Below are positions 16,333-24,805 of a DNA stretch of 64,000 nucleotides, piece by piece; positions within the stretch are counted from its first letter, which is position 1; the number at the start of each line of letters is the position of its first letter. Under the pieces are notes generated by a model. It was not told the DNA's origin. It did not search any database and saw only the letters and a program-made list of their open reading frames with translations. Location of the stretch: positions 1 to 64,000 of the forward strand of contig NZ_BAABHJ010000040.1 in assembly GCF_039542035.1 (NCBI RefSeq). Reading direction: 5' to 3'. The translations under genes and the position numbers were made by a program. Origin of the DNA: Actinoallomurus liliacearum. Lineage in GTDB: Bacteria; Actinomycetota; Actinomycetes; Streptosporangiales; Streptosporangiaceae.

Positions 16333-17913
16333 TCAGCGCCGGGCGAGCCTGGCGAACACCGGCGACGGGGCGGGCAGCCGACCGTCGACCACCGCGCACT
16401 GCCGGGTGATGCGCTCCGCGGCGTCCGGCAGGAACGGCGACAGCTCCGCGCCGAGCGTCCGGCACGCTTCCAGCGCCACCGCCAGGGCCGCGTCGAGGCG
16501 CCGCCCGGCGTCGCGGTCACCGGCCCGTTCGGCGCGCGCGAGCTCCCACGGACGGACCTGGTTGACGAACCGGTTGGCGGCGTCGACGATCGCCCGGACG
16601 GCCTCCGTCGCCGCCCGGAAGTCGAACGAGCCGAGCGCGGCGTCGACCAGCGCGGGCGCCCGTTCGCACGCCGCGACCACCTCGCCGCCCGAGCGGCCGC
16701 CGGGACCAGGCGGCACGGGCGGGCGGCCGGCGGGGCCGGGGAGCACAGACGGGCGGCCGCCGGGGCCGGGGAGCACGGGCGGGCGGCCGTCGCGGTACCG
16801 GTGGATCATCGCGACCACCCGGTTGACGAGGTTGCCGACGCCGTTGGCGAGCTCGTCGTCGGCGCGCGCGATGAGCCGGTCGTGGGTGAAGTCCGCGTCG
16901 CCGACGCGGGGCACCTCCCGCAGCAGCCACCAGCGGACCGCGTCGGTCCCGTACGCGTCGACCAGCGCCGTCGGATCGACGGTGTTGTCGCTGGACTTGC
17001 TGATCTTGCGGCCGTCGGCGGTGAGGTAGCCGTGCACCAGGATCTCCGTGGGCAGCGGCAGGCCGGCCGACAGGAGCATGGCCGGCCAGTACACCGCGTG
17101 GAACCGGACCACGCCCTTGCCCGCGAGGTGGACCCGGCGGTCGGCCGCCGACCACCAGCGCCGCAGGTCCGCGTCGTCGGTGCCGTATCCGAGCGCGGTC
17201 AGGTAGTTGCCGAGGGCGTCCCACCACACGTAGATGACCTGGCCGGGATCGCCCGGCACCGGAATGCCCCAGCCGCGGGCGCGGGCGACCGAACGCGAGA
17301 TGGAGAAGTCCTCCAGCCCGCCCGCGATGAAGCTCAGGACCTCGTTGCGGCGTTCGGCCGGCTCGATGCGCAGGCGGCCGCTCTCGATGAGGTCGTGGAG
17401 CCGGTCGGCGTGGCGGGACAGCCGGAAGAACCAGTTCTCCTCGGCGACCCGCTGCGGCGTGGTGCCGTGCTCGGGACAGCGGCCGTCGTCGAGTTCGGCG
17501 GGGGCGTAGAACTGCTCGCAGCCGACGCAGTACAGGCCCTCGTAGTGCTTGCGGTACAGGTCTCCCGAGGCCTCGCAGGCCCGCCAGAACCGCTCGACGC
17601 CGGCCCGGTGCCGCGGATCGCGACTGGTACGGATGACGTCGTCGACGGAAAGCGTCAGCGGCCGGTGCAGCGCCACGAACGCCGCCGCGTTCCGGTCGAC
17701 GAACTCCTGGACCGGGACACCGGCCCGCTCGGCGGCCTGCACGTTCTTCAGCGCGTTGTCATCGGTGCCGGCCTGGAGCCTGACGTGGTCACCGCGGCGG
17801 CGGTGATGTCGGGCCAGCACGTCGGCCTGCACCAGTTCCAGTGCGAACCCGACGTGCGGGCGGGCGTTGACGTAGGGGATGGTGGTGGTGATGTAGACGT
17901 GGTGTCGGGTCAT
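16333..17913 (-). CDS. metG: Methionyl-tRNA synthetase-like protein
   Basis: 526 residues. Class I synthetase of the MetRS type: N-terminal ITTTIPYVNARPHVG carries the HIGH-equivalent (PHVG), a zinc-knuckle region has CVGCEQF and a third Cys in DGRCPEHG, and the second signature is KISKS instead of KMSKS. The anticodon-binding part includes FVNQVRPWEL. It would charge initiator and elongator tRNA-Met. Around residues 375-407 there is a Pro/Gly-rich insert made of three ~10-residue units (RPxVLPGPxG), absent from normal MetRS. ATG at 17913 lies inside a hairpin (see leader). The N-terminus differs from the common actinobacterial MetRS (LITSALPYING type, from memory), so this may be a second copy. 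Confidence 0.85.
   Translation of the reverse strand: MTRHHVYITTTIPYVNARPHVGFALELVQADVLARHHRRRGDHVRLQAGTDDNALKNVQAAERAGVPVQEFVDRNAAAFVALHRPLTLSVDDVIRTSRDPRHRAGVERFWRACEASGDLYRKHYEGLYCVGCEQFYAPAELDDGRCPEHGTTPQRVAEENWFFRLSRHADRLHDLIESGRLRIEPAERRNEVLSFIAGGLEDFSISRSVARARGWGIPVPGDPGQVIYVWWDALGNYLTALGYGTDDADLRRWWSAADRRVHLAGKGVVRFHAVYWPAMLLSAGLPLPTEILVHGYLTADGRKISKSSDNTVDPTALVDAYGTDAVRWWLLREVPRVGDADFTHDRLIARADDELANGVGNLVNRVVAMIHRYRDGRPPVLPGPGGRPSVLPGPAGRPPVPPGPGGRSGGEVVAACERAPALVDAALGSFDFRAATEAVRAIVDAANRFVNQVRPWELARAERAGDRDAGRRLDAALAVALEACRTLGAELSPFLPDAAERITRQCAVVDGRLPAPSPVFARLARR
16680..16795. repeat. In-gene tandem repeat in metG
   Basis: Roughly three 30-base GC-rich units encode RPxVLPGPxGG-like decapeptides between the catalytic and anticodon-binding parts of MetRS. 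The repeats are imperfect and in frame. Confidence 0.7.
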
Positions 17914-18044
17914 CGGAACCTCCCGGAGAGCCGGGGCTCCGATGCGCGAACACGAATCGAGGCCCCGTGCCAGGGCCTCGGATTCGGTACGTCCGTCAGT
18001 GCCAGCGGCCCCGTGCGGGGCGCATCATCACCTGACCTACGGAC
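17911..18044 (-). promoter_or_regulatory. Structured 5' leader of metG
   Basis: Read on the minus strand, three stem-loops follow one another. First, a domain closed by GUCCGU/ACGGAC (18044-18039 with 17996-17991), with an inner GCCCC/GGGGC hairpin and a CAG/CUG helix. Second, a 13-bp hairpin CGAAUC(C)GAGGCCC / GGGCCUCGAUUCG at 17986-17953. Third, CAUCGGA (17944-17938) pairs with UCCGAUG (17917-17911), with an inner CCCGG/CCGGG stem. The third stem contains both the ribosome site (GGGAGG) and the AUG, so it should block initiation. This fits translational control, perhaps by a ligand. T-box hallmarks were not found. Confidence 0.6.
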
Positions 18045-18100
18045 GTGTTCATGCCTCCACCATACGGCCCGCGGCCCGTAGGGCACGGCGATTTCCGCGG

Positions 18101-19129
18101 CTACCCCCTGCCGGTCTCGGTGGCCAGCAGGTCACGGACGGCCGCGTCGATGAAGGCGGCGTCGGCGGGGTTGGCGCCACCGCCGGTCAGATGGCCCCAG
18201 ATCCCGGGGATCACCCGGACCCGGCCGCCGGGGATGTGCCGCGCGGCGCGGATCTCGTCCTCGGGCGGGAAGTACAGGTCCTTCTCCGCGGGGAGGGCGA
18301 GGGTCTCGGCCGTGATGGAGCCGAGCGCGCGCTTGAGGTCGCCGTCCATCCCGGGCGTCGCCGACACGTCGGCGTGCCGCCAGGTCCACAGCATCGACAG
18401 CAGGTCGTTGGCGTCCTGGTCGATGAAGTTGGCCTCCCAGAAGCCGGGCAGGAAGTCCTCCAGTGTCGTGAACCCGAGCTGCCGGTAGGTCTCCTCCCAG
18501 TAGAAGGCCTGGGAGAACCCCCAGCCGGCGTAGACCCGGGAGAACGCCCTGATGCCCGCGAGGGGCTGCGTCGCATAGCGTCCGTCGCGGTAGGCGGCGT
18601 CCAGAGTGAGGGTCGCCCGCAGGCTCTCGATGAACACCACGTTGTGCGGCGAGGTCTTCGGCGCCCCGCAGAACGGCAGGGCGCGCGCGACCATCTCGGG
18701 ATGGCTCACCGCCCACTGATAGGTCTGCAGGGCGCCCATCGAACAGCCGAGGACGAGGGCGAGCCGTTCGATGCCGAGGTGCTCGGTGACCAGGACGTGC
18801 TGGGCCCGGACGTTGTCACGGATGGTGACGTCGGGGAAGTCGGCGGCGGCGTGCGGCGACGGGGTGTTGGAGGGCGACGAGGACACGCCGTTGCCGAACA
18901 GGTTCGGCACGATGACGAAGTACTCCCGTGGGTCCAGCGCCCGGTCCTCGCCGATCAGCCACTCGTTGGAACGGTGATCCCCGGCGAACCAGGTGGGGAA
19001 CAGGACGGCGTTGGTCCGGTCGGCGTTCAGCCGGCCGTACGTCCGGTAGGCGAGCCGGGCCGGCCGCAGGGTGTCCCCGTTCTCCAGCGCGAAGTCGGGA
19101 AGCTCCAGGATCTCGTGGTCAGTGGACAA
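18101..19129 (-). CDS. Alpha/beta hydrolase, homoserine O-acetyltransferase (MetX)-like
   Basis: 342 residues from TTG 19129, which overlaps the amidase stop by 11 bases with GGAGAG just upstream. MetX-fold features: nucleophile in LGCSMGALQTYQWA, catalytic Asp in PAEKDLYFPPED and His in WGHLTGGG. MetX transfers acetyl from acetyl-CoA to homoserine, but many family members in catabolic operons are plain hydrolases or acyltransferases. Here the gene is the last of an operon with nitrilase and amidase and under a LacI operator, so a role in amide/ester breakdown is as likely as methionine synthesis. The next gene downstream on the same strand is metG, which leaves a methionine link open. Confidence 0.75.
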   Translation of the reverse strand: MSTDHEILELPDFALENGDTLRPARLAYRTYGRLNADRTNAVLFPTWFAGDHRSNEWLIGEDRALDPREYFVIVPNLFGNGVSSSPSNTPSPHAAADFPDVTIRDNVRAQHVLVTEHLGIERLALVLGCSMGALQTYQWAVSHPEMVARALPFCGAPKTSPHNVVFIESLRATLTLDAAYRDGRYATQPLAGIRAFSRVYAGWGFSQAFYWEETYRQLGFTTLEDFLPGFWEANFIDQDANDLLSMLWTWRHADVSATPGMDGDLKRALGSITAETLALPAEKDLYFPPEDEIRAARHIPGGRVRVIPGIWGHLTGGGANPADAAFIDAAVRDLLATETGRG

Positions 19130-20501
19130 GTGACTCTCCGATGAGGGGATCTTCGTGATCGGGTCGGGGAACGGCGCGGGCGGCGGTCTCGAAGAGCCGG
19201 TCCTCCTCGCCGGTCCGGCAGATGAGCTGCAGCCCGGTGGGCAGGCCGTCGACCGTCCCGGCCGGGACGGTGAGCGCGGGCAGGCCGAGAACGTTCCATG
19301 GGCTGGTCAGCGCGAGCAGGGCGTCCCGTACGCGCACCAGTCCGCCGTCCAGGTCGACCTCCCGCCGGTCGACGGGCGGCGCGGTGATCGGCACGGTCGG
19401 CAGCGCGAGGACGTCGTGGTCCTCGAAGAGCGCGGCGACGGCGTCGGCGAGCCGCGGGCGTGCCCGCAGCCCCCGCACGTACCGCCAGGCGGGCACGGTG
19501 GCGGCCGTCCGGAGGCGTTCGAGGACCTCCGGGTCGAACAGGCCGGGCCGCTCGGCCAGGCGTTCGGCGTGGACGGCCGCCGCCTCGCCGCTCTGGACGG
19601 CGACGAACGCCTCACGCAGGTCCTCGGCGACCCGCTGCGGGAGGCGGAGCTCGTCGAGCGGGCCCTCCAGCGCGGAGCGCGCCGAGTGCAGGACGCGGGT
19701 GTCGGCGGGGAAGAACGCGCGGGGGTCGAGCCAGCCGACTCGGGACGTGCCCTCCGCCGACGGTCCGCGGCACGGGACGAGTGCGCGGTAGGCGATCCGG
19801 CAGTCGTCCGCGCTCGCGGCGAGCAGGCCGACGTGGTCCAGCGTCTCGGACAGGGGGAAGACACCGTCGGTCGAGATCACGCCGTACGCGGGTTTGAACC
19901 CCGATACCCCGCACAGCGCCGCCGGGATGCGGACGGAACCGCCGGTGTCGGTGCCGATGGCGAGGGGGACCATGCCCGCCGCCACGGCCGCGGCGCTTCC
20001 GCCGCTGGAACCGCCGGACATCCGCGCGGGATCACGCGGGTTGCGGCAGGGGCCGGTCGCGGAGCGGTCGCCCGTGGGGCCGTAGGCGAACTCGTGGGTC
20101 GTCGTCTGACCGACCAGGATCGCGCCCGCCTCCTTCAGCCGCCGGACACAGTCGGCGTCGGTGGAGGGCACGTGGTCGGCGAAGTGCCGTGAGCCCATGG
20201 TCACGGGCCGGCCCGCGACCATGATGACGTCCTTGACCGCCACCGGTATGCCGTGCAGCGGGCCCCGGTCGAGGCCGTCGGCGAGTTCGCGGTCCGCCTG
20301 CCGGGCCGCGGCCAGCGCCTGGTCGGCGGACGTGGTCGTGAACGCGTTGACGAGGGGGTCGAGCCGGGCGACGGCGTCGAGCGAGTGCCGCGCGAGGTCG
20401 GTGGCCGTGATCCGGCGCCGCCGCAGGTCCGCGGCGAGGTCGCGGAGCGACCGGCCGGCGAAGTAGCCGCCGGTCGCGGCGCTCGTACGGGAGGAGGTCA
20501 C
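19119..20501 (-). CDS. Amidase signature enzyme
   Basis: 460 residues from GTG 20501 (AAGGA spaced 6); a GTG at 20534 overlapping the upstream stop is also possible. The amidase signature triad is present: Lys in IPVAVKDV, cis-Ser in SGGSSGGSAAAVAAG and nucleophile Ser in GTDTGGSVRIPAALCG. The family hydrolyses amides, ureido acids and related bonds; GatA is a paralogue but no GatB/GatC genes are here. Sitting with a nitrilase it probably performs a later step in degradation of a nitrogenous substrate. Translationally coupled to the MetX-like gene downstream. Confidence 0.88.
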   Translation of the reverse strand: MTSSRTSAATGGYFAGRSLRDLAADLRRRRITATDLARHSLDAVARLDPLVNAFTTTSADQALAAARQADRELADGLDRGPLHGIPVAVKDVIMVAGRPVTMGSRHFADHVPSTDADCVRRLKEAGAILVGQTTTHEFAYGPTGDRSATGPCRNPRDPARMSGGSSGGSAAAVAAGMVPLAIGTDTGGSVRIPAALCGVSGFKPAYGVISTDGVFPLSETLDHVGLLAASADDCRIAYRALVPCRGPSAEGTSRVGWLDPRAFFPADTRVLHSARSALEGPLDELRLPQRVAEDLREAFVAVQSGEAAAVHAERLAERPGLFDPEVLERLRTAATVPAWRYVRGLRARPRLADAVAALFEDHDVLALPTVPITAPPVDRREVDLDGGLVRVRDALLALTSPWNVLGLPALTVPAGTVDGLPTGLQLICRTGEEDRLFETAARAVPRPDHEDPLIGESLVH

Positions 20502-20530
20502 GGTGTTTCCTTGGGAGTCGGCGGCCGTCG

Positions 20531-21733
20531 TCACACGTGCCGGAAGCCGGGGAGCAGGTCGAGCAGGGGGACGATCGTCGCCGTGCACAGCGCCATGGTG
20601 GCGGTGTAGGCGACCATCGGCGGCAGGTGCGGTGGCAGTCGCCGGGCCAGCGCCGCCGCGAGCGGGGGCGCGATCATCGCGCCGAGCAGGGCACCGAAGA
20701 TGATCGCCTGGAGCGTTCCACCGAAGGTCAGCACGGTGGCCGGGGCGACCGACACGACGGGGACGAAGGTCGGGTACCAGCCGTGGGCCGCATGGCGCCC
20801 GCGCCAGAACATCACGCCGCAGGCGGCCGTCAGGATCTGGGCGGCGAGCAGGTGCGGCAGCAGGCCGCTGCCGTACGCGGGCGCGGCGGGGTTCAGGAGG
20901 AAGTGCAGCACGCAGCCCAGCAGCAGCCCGGCTCCGGCCCACTCATTGCCGTAGAACTGGGCCTCGGTGAGGTCCGCGAGGATCCGGCGCGGCACCCACG
21001 AGGGGCCGTGGCGGACCTGGGCCGGCGGCATCGGCTCGGCAGGGCTGAGGCTCACCCGGAGGGGCGGCATCCAGGGCAGCCTGGCGCAGATCGAGCAGGC
21101 GATGAGGCCGCCGAGGGACATGGCCAGCACGCTGCCCACCACCGGTGACAGGCCCAGCGGGACGCAGACCTCGTTCACCGCGAGCACGGCGATGGGCGTG
21201 ACGAGGGTGGCGCCCAGCGCCGCCCCGGTCACGGCGACGAGCCAACCCTCGCCGTACAGGATCACCACCGCGGGCGGGACGGAGACGAACGGCGCGAACG
21301 TCGGCTGCCAGCCGCCCGGCGTGGACAGCGTCCACCCCCACAGCAGGTTGCTCGCCACCACTCCCAGGCCACCGCTCAGGGCGACCCACGGCCACATCCC
21401 CGTGCCGCACGCCTGCGTGAACCCCTGGTAGCGGGCTCCGCGTCGTCGGGCGGCATGGGCGAACGCCGCACCGGTGATCAGGAGCAGGCCGCCGAGAGCG
21501 GACTTGGCCAGCGTCGCCTCGGTGGTGTCGCCGAGGATCCAGTACACGTACCAGGCCGGATGGGCGTAGCCGAGCCTCCAGGAGGCGTACCCGGGGACGA
21601 CGGCGGGGAGCGCGGGCCGCAGGAGGTCCAGCGCCATCGCCAGCGACGACGCCAGAGCGACGACCGTGATGGCGGTGGCCCAGAGCCGGAGGGCGTGCGC
21701 GCGTTCGGGCGCGCGGAGTGTCGTCGTGGTCAT
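20531..21733 (-). CDS. Polytopic membrane protein with internal duplication, transporter-like
   Basis: 400 residues, about ten hydrophobic helices. Two halves share a clear repeat: GWQPTFAPFVSVPPAVVI (about residue 140) and GWYPTFVPVVSVAPATVL (about residue 320), each followed by a Gly/Ala-rich helix ending in ATLVTPIA or AMIAPPLA. Internal duplication is typical of transporters and channels. I do not recognise the family. It lies between nitrilase and amidase genes of a LacI-regulated operon, which points to uptake of the substrate for these enzymes. ATG at 21733, 12 bases after the nitrilase stop. Confidence 0.7.
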   Translation of the reverse strand: MTTTTLRAPERAHALRLWATAITVVALASSLAMALDLLRPALPAVVPGYASWRLGYAHPAWYVYWILGDTTEATLAKSALGGLLLITGAAFAHAARRRGARYQGFTQACGTGMWPWVALSGGLGVVASNLLWGWTLSTPGGWQPTFAPFVSVPPAVVILYGEGWLVAVTGAALGATLVTPIAVLAVNEVCVPLGLSPVVGSVLAMSLGGLIACSICARLPWMPPLRVSLSPAEPMPPAQVRHGPSWVPRRILADLTEAQFYGNEWAGAGLLLGCVLHFLLNPAAPAYGSGLLPHLLAAQILTAACGVMFWRGRHAAHGWYPTFVPVVSVAPATVLTFGGTLQAIIFGALLGAMIAPPLAAALARRLPPHLPPMVAYTATMALCTATIVPLLDLLPGFRHV

Positions 21734-21745
21734 CGTGACCGGTCC

Positions 21746-22666
21746 TCAGCGCGGGGCCGCGGGGCTGCGGGTGTAGCCGAGCATCGGGTCGTACAGATCG
21801 GTGCGCCGGTCGCGGATCAGGTCGTTCAACGGGGTCCAGATCGGGGCGCTGCGGGCGGAGACGACGTCGATGTCGGCCATCAGGATGGTCTCCTCCTCGG
21901 CGCCCGCGACCCGGCCGATCGGCCAGCCGTTGGTCCCGGCGATGAGCGAACAGCCGAGGAAGCGGGCGTCCCGGTCGGTCCCGACCCGGTTGGCGGCGGC
22001 GATGAACACGTTGTTGACGTGCGCGGCGGTCATGGTCAGATACGAGGCCATGCACCTGCCGCTCTCGTCGAAGATCGGCGGTGGCGTCCACACCCAGTTG
22101 TTGACGCTGCAGATGATGTCCGCGCCCTGCTGGGCCAGCAGCCGGGGCACCTCGGGGAACCAGATGTCCCAGCAGACCAGCAGGCCGATCCGCCCGATCC
22201 GCGTCTCGAACACCGGGAAGCCCAGGTCACCGGGGGTGAACCACAACTTCTCCCGGTTCCACAGGTGGGCCTTGCGATAACGGCCCACGTAGCCGTCCGG
22301 TCCGACGAGGACGGCCGTGTCGTACAGGCGCACGCCGTCGCGTTCGGCCAGGCCGCCGACCAGGTACACCCCACGCTGCCGGGCGAAGGACTCCCAGGCC
22401 CGGACCGTCTCCCCGTCCGGGACGCTCTCCGCGTGGTCGTACGCCTCGGCGCGGTCGCGGAAGCTGTAGCCCGTCGTCGCCAGCTCCGGCAGGACGATCA
22501 GGGTGGCGCCGTCGTCGGCGGCCCGGGCCGCCAGGGCGAGCGCCCGTTCGGAGTTGGCGGCGCGGTTCTCCAGGCCGACCTGGGGGTCGAACTGGATCAC
22601 GGCGACCCGCGCCGGGCTGACGGACGAGTCGGGCGCCGATGATCCGTGCGGAGGGGTGGTCGTCAT
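21746..22666 (-). CDS. Carbon-nitrogen hydrolase (nitrilase superfamily)
   Basis: 306 residues from ATG 22666 (GAAAGGA 8 bases upstream). The Glu-Lys-Cys triad is visible: Glu in VLPELATTGY, Lys in GRYRKAHLW and Cys in GLLVCWDIWFPE. An extra WVWTPPPIFDESGR segment follows. Members hydrolyse nitriles, amides or N-carbamyl groups; which one cannot be told from sequence. It is the first gene of the operon that runs to the MetX-like hydrolase, and it starts 20 bases from the double LacI-type operator. Confidence 0.88.
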   Translation of the reverse strand: MTTTPPHGSSAPDSSVSPARVAVIQFDPQVGLENRAANSERALALAARAADDGATLIVLPELATTGYSFRDRAEAYDHAESVPDGETVRAWESFARQRGVYLVGGLAERDGVRLYDTAVLVGPDGYVGRYRKAHLWNREKLWFTPGDLGFPVFETRIGRIGLLVCWDIWFPEVPRLLAQQGADIICSVNNWVWTPPPIFDESGRCMASYLTMTAAHVNNVFIAAANRVGTDRDARFLGCSLIAGTNGWPIGRVAGAEEETILMADIDVVSARSAPIWTPLNDLIRDRRTDLYDPMLGYTRSPAAPR

Positions 22667-22686
22667 CGCGGGGTCCTTTCCCGTTG

Positions 22687-22712
22687 CCCAAACGTTTGGG
22701 CCAAACGTTTGG
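22687..22712. promoter_or_regulatory. Double LacI-type operator
   Basis: Two abutting palindromes, CCCAAACGTTTGGG (22687-22700) and CCAAACGTTTGG (22701-22712), share the AAACGTTT core with a central CG, as in LacI-family operators. They lie between the nitrilase start and the divergent LacI-family gene, so both are likely controlled. The direct repetition suggests cooperative binding of two dimers. Confidence 0.85.
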
Positions 22713-22890
22713 GTTAGCATGGACGCCAGTCCCGGAGCCCGTCAAGAGGCCCGGCGCGATCCGTTTCACCAGTTGTACGTGGTGGGCGGCTCGCCGACCT
22801 CTCGCGGGGTACGGGCGGGCGGCTCACCGGTTGCCCCGGGACGCGGTCACCGGCATAGGGTGAGCCGGTGCCGAAGGAGGTGAGGGGTTC

Positions 22891-23919
22891 GTGGCGGATC
22901 CGAAGGCTCGCCCGGTGACTCTGCGGTCCATCGCCGATCAGCTCGGGCTGCACGTCTCCACCGTCTCCCGCGTGCTGAACGGCCCCGCCGAGGACGGTGC
23001 GCGCGCGGCCTCCGGCGACACCGCCGAGCGCATCCGCCGCCTGGCCGCCGAACTCGGCTATCAGCCCGACCCCCACGGCAGCGGCCTGCGTACCGGGCGC
23101 AGCAGGCTCATCGGGGTCCTGGTCCCCCGGCTGTCCGACCTCGTGCTCTCGACGATCTACGAGGGCATCGACGAGGCGGCCGGCGAACGCGGGCTCACCA
23201 CCATCGCCGCCAACACCCTCGATGACGACGAGACCCGGCGAACGCGGACGAAGATGCTGCTCGCCCGCCGCGTCGACGGCCTGATCTTCGGCGACGCCCG
23301 CCTCGACGACGCCTTCCTCGACCGGCTGGCCACGGACGGAGTCCGGTTCGTCCTGGTCAACCGCAGGGCGGGGAACCATCCGTCGGTGACGCCCGACGAC
23401 CGGCTCGGCGGCCGGCTGGCCGCCGAACACCTCCTGGGCCTGGGCCACACCGACGTCGCCGTGATCGCGGGCCCGCCGTTCGCCAGCACCGGCGCCGACC
23501 GCACCGCCGGCTTCGTCGAGCACTACCGGGACCACGGCATCCGCGTCCCGGAGGCGCGGGTGCTGCACACCCCGTTCGACACCGCCGGCGGACGAGCCGC
23601 CGCGGACGAACTGCTCCGATCGCCGGACCGGCCCACCGCGATCTTCGCCGTCAACGACTTCGCGGCGATCGGCGCCCTGGGCGCGGCCCGCGATCACGGC
23701 CTCCGTGTCGGGACGGACGTCGCGATCATGGGCTACAACGACACCCCGCTGGCCGCGGAGCTGCCGATCCCGCTCACCAGCGTCGCCGTGCCGATGCGCG
23801 AGATCGGCCGCCGCGCCCTCGAACTACTGACCCGCCTGCTGGCGGGCGAGGACGTCGAATCGGAGCTCCTACCTCCGGTACTGGCCCCCCGCGCCTCAAC
23901 CGGCGCCGCCCGCGCATAG
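22891..23919 (+). CDS. LacI-family transcriptional regulator
   Basis: 342 residues from GTG 22891 with AAGGAGGTGAG upstream. The N-terminal DNA-binding domain reads TLRSIADQLGLHVSTVSRVLNG, the standard LacI helix-turn-helix, with the hinge helix near residues 50-65. An acidic-basic insert (EDGARAASGDT) lengthens the turn after the recognition helix. The periplasmic-binding-protein-like effector domain follows (about 70-335). It is divergent from the nitrilase operon and the double operator lies between them, so it most likely represses that operon until an inducer, perhaps the nitrogenous substrate, binds. Confidence 0.92.
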   Translation: MADPKARPVTLRSIADQLGLHVSTVSRVLNGPAEDGARAASGDTAERIRRLAAELGYQPDPHGSGLRTGRSRLIGVLVPRLSDLVLSTIYEGIDEAAGERGLTTIAANTLDDDETRRTRTKMLLARRVDGLIFGDARLDDAFLDRLATDGVRFVLVNRRAGNHPSVTPDDRLGGRLAAEHLLGLGHTDVAVIAGPPFASTGADRTAGFVEHYRDHGIRVPEARVLHTPFDTAGGRAAADELLRSPDRPTAIFAVNDFAAIGALGAARDHGLRVGTDVAIMGYNDTPLAAELPIPLTSVAVPMREIGRRALELLTRLLAGEDVESELLPPVLAPRASTGAARA

Positions 23920-24075
23920 GACCACCCCCCGCATCGACGCGCGTCGCCCGGCCGGACGCGCCCCTGACCGACCCGCCCGGTACGGCGAGATGCCCGGCGG
24001 CTGCTCGCGTGAGCGCACAGGCTCGACGAAGACACCGCCATAGGCCGAAGTCGAAGGGTCGCCGCCCGCGACCCG

Positions 24076-24125
24076 TCTATGCCGAGGATTTCCGTCGCTC
24101 CAGCGACGGAAATCCTCGGCATAGA
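24076..24125. terminator. Perfect 24-bp hairpin, dispersed family copy 1
   Basis: A perfect inverted repeat with 24-bp arms (TCTATGCCGAGGATTTCCGT...) and a 2-base loop lies in the 295-base region between the LacI gene and the convergent HATPase gene. A second copy occurs at 31730-31769. The position at a convergent junction fits a bidirectional terminator. The remainder of 23920-24214 shows no gene. Confidence 0.7.
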
Positions 24126-24214
24126 CCCGCAGCTTAAGGACGGCGCGAGAGGTGCCCCGCCTGGGCGTCGGTTCTCGCAGGTGTGAGCAACGGAAGCCCG
24201 CCCAGGCGAGGAGC

Positions 24215-24631
24215 TCAAGGACCGAACCGAGCCCAGACGACCTTTCCCCGGTGCGGGGACGGCTGCCAGCCGAGTCGTCCGTTCGTCAGCTCCCGGATCA
24301 GGAACAACCCGCGGCCGCTCTCGTCGGCCTCCCCCGGATCGACGATTCGCGGCATCGTCGCGGTGTCGGGATCCCACACCCCGACCTCGATCACCGGATG
24401 CGCCGGACGGGCGACCCATACGTTGATCAGGGCGCCGGGGTACTGCCGGGTCGCGTTGGTGGCCAACTCGGTCAGGATCAGCCGCCCGAGGTCCCGGAGT
24501 TCGGCCAGGCCCCACGATGCGACGGCCTGGTCAACCAGATTGCGCACCAAGTAGACATTTTCCGGACAGGCATGCATTTCAAGAGTGAATCGGTCCGGGA
24601 CCGTCCAGTCGTTCACCTGTAGGGCCGTCAT
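24215..24631 (-). CDS. HATPase-domain regulator (RsbW-like)
   Basis: 138 residues from ATG 24631, chosen because GAGG lies 7 bases upstream (ATG 24637 is too close). A single histidine-kinase-like ATPase domain: ILTELATNATRQYPG is the N box and ESGRGLFLIRELTNG the G box. Stand-alone domains of this type in actinomycetes are anti-sigma-like kinases or partners of regulatory proteins. It is divergent from the XRE/DUF5753 regulator with a DUF397 gene behind, a trio that recurs many times in actinomycete genomes. Partner specificity is unknown. Confidence 0.85.
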   Translation of the reverse strand: MTALQVNDWTVPDRFTLEMHACPENVYLVRNLVDQAVASWGLAELRDLGRLILTELATNATRQYPGALINVWVARPAHPVIEVGVWDPDTATMPRIVDPGEADESGRGLFLIRELTNGRLGWQPSPHRGKVVWARFGP

Positions 24632-24805
24632 CACCATGCCTCGTCTTTCGCCGAAGACCTCACCGTCTGCCGTGTATTGCGATCTGGCTACATGGTGCAC
24701 AAGCATGGATACTTACGGTGACAGCCAGCAGTTCCGTGGCAGGTTCAAGAGTGAGCCTGCATGATCCGGTTGTCGCCGGTTGTGAACCGGAAATCGGGAG
24801 TGGTG

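Noticed and set aside
17990..18050. SAM-IV-like riboswitch on the plus strand (AGTGCCAGCG is present)
   Set aside because: The rest of the conserved SAM-IV core is missing and no plus-strand gene follows; the stems fit the minus-strand metG leader better.
17914..18100. T-box leader for metG
   Set aside because: No T-box bulge sequence (UGGN) and no recognisable specifier loop or long stem I; the leader is too short.
18101..19129. Firm assignment as metX of methionine biosynthesis
   Set aside because: Family match is good, but the operon context is amide catabolism and metY/metA partners are absent; kept as MetX-like.
19119..20501. GatA subunit of the tRNA amidotransferase
   Set aside because: No gatB or gatC nearby, and the gene is inside a LacI-controlled operon with a nitrilase.
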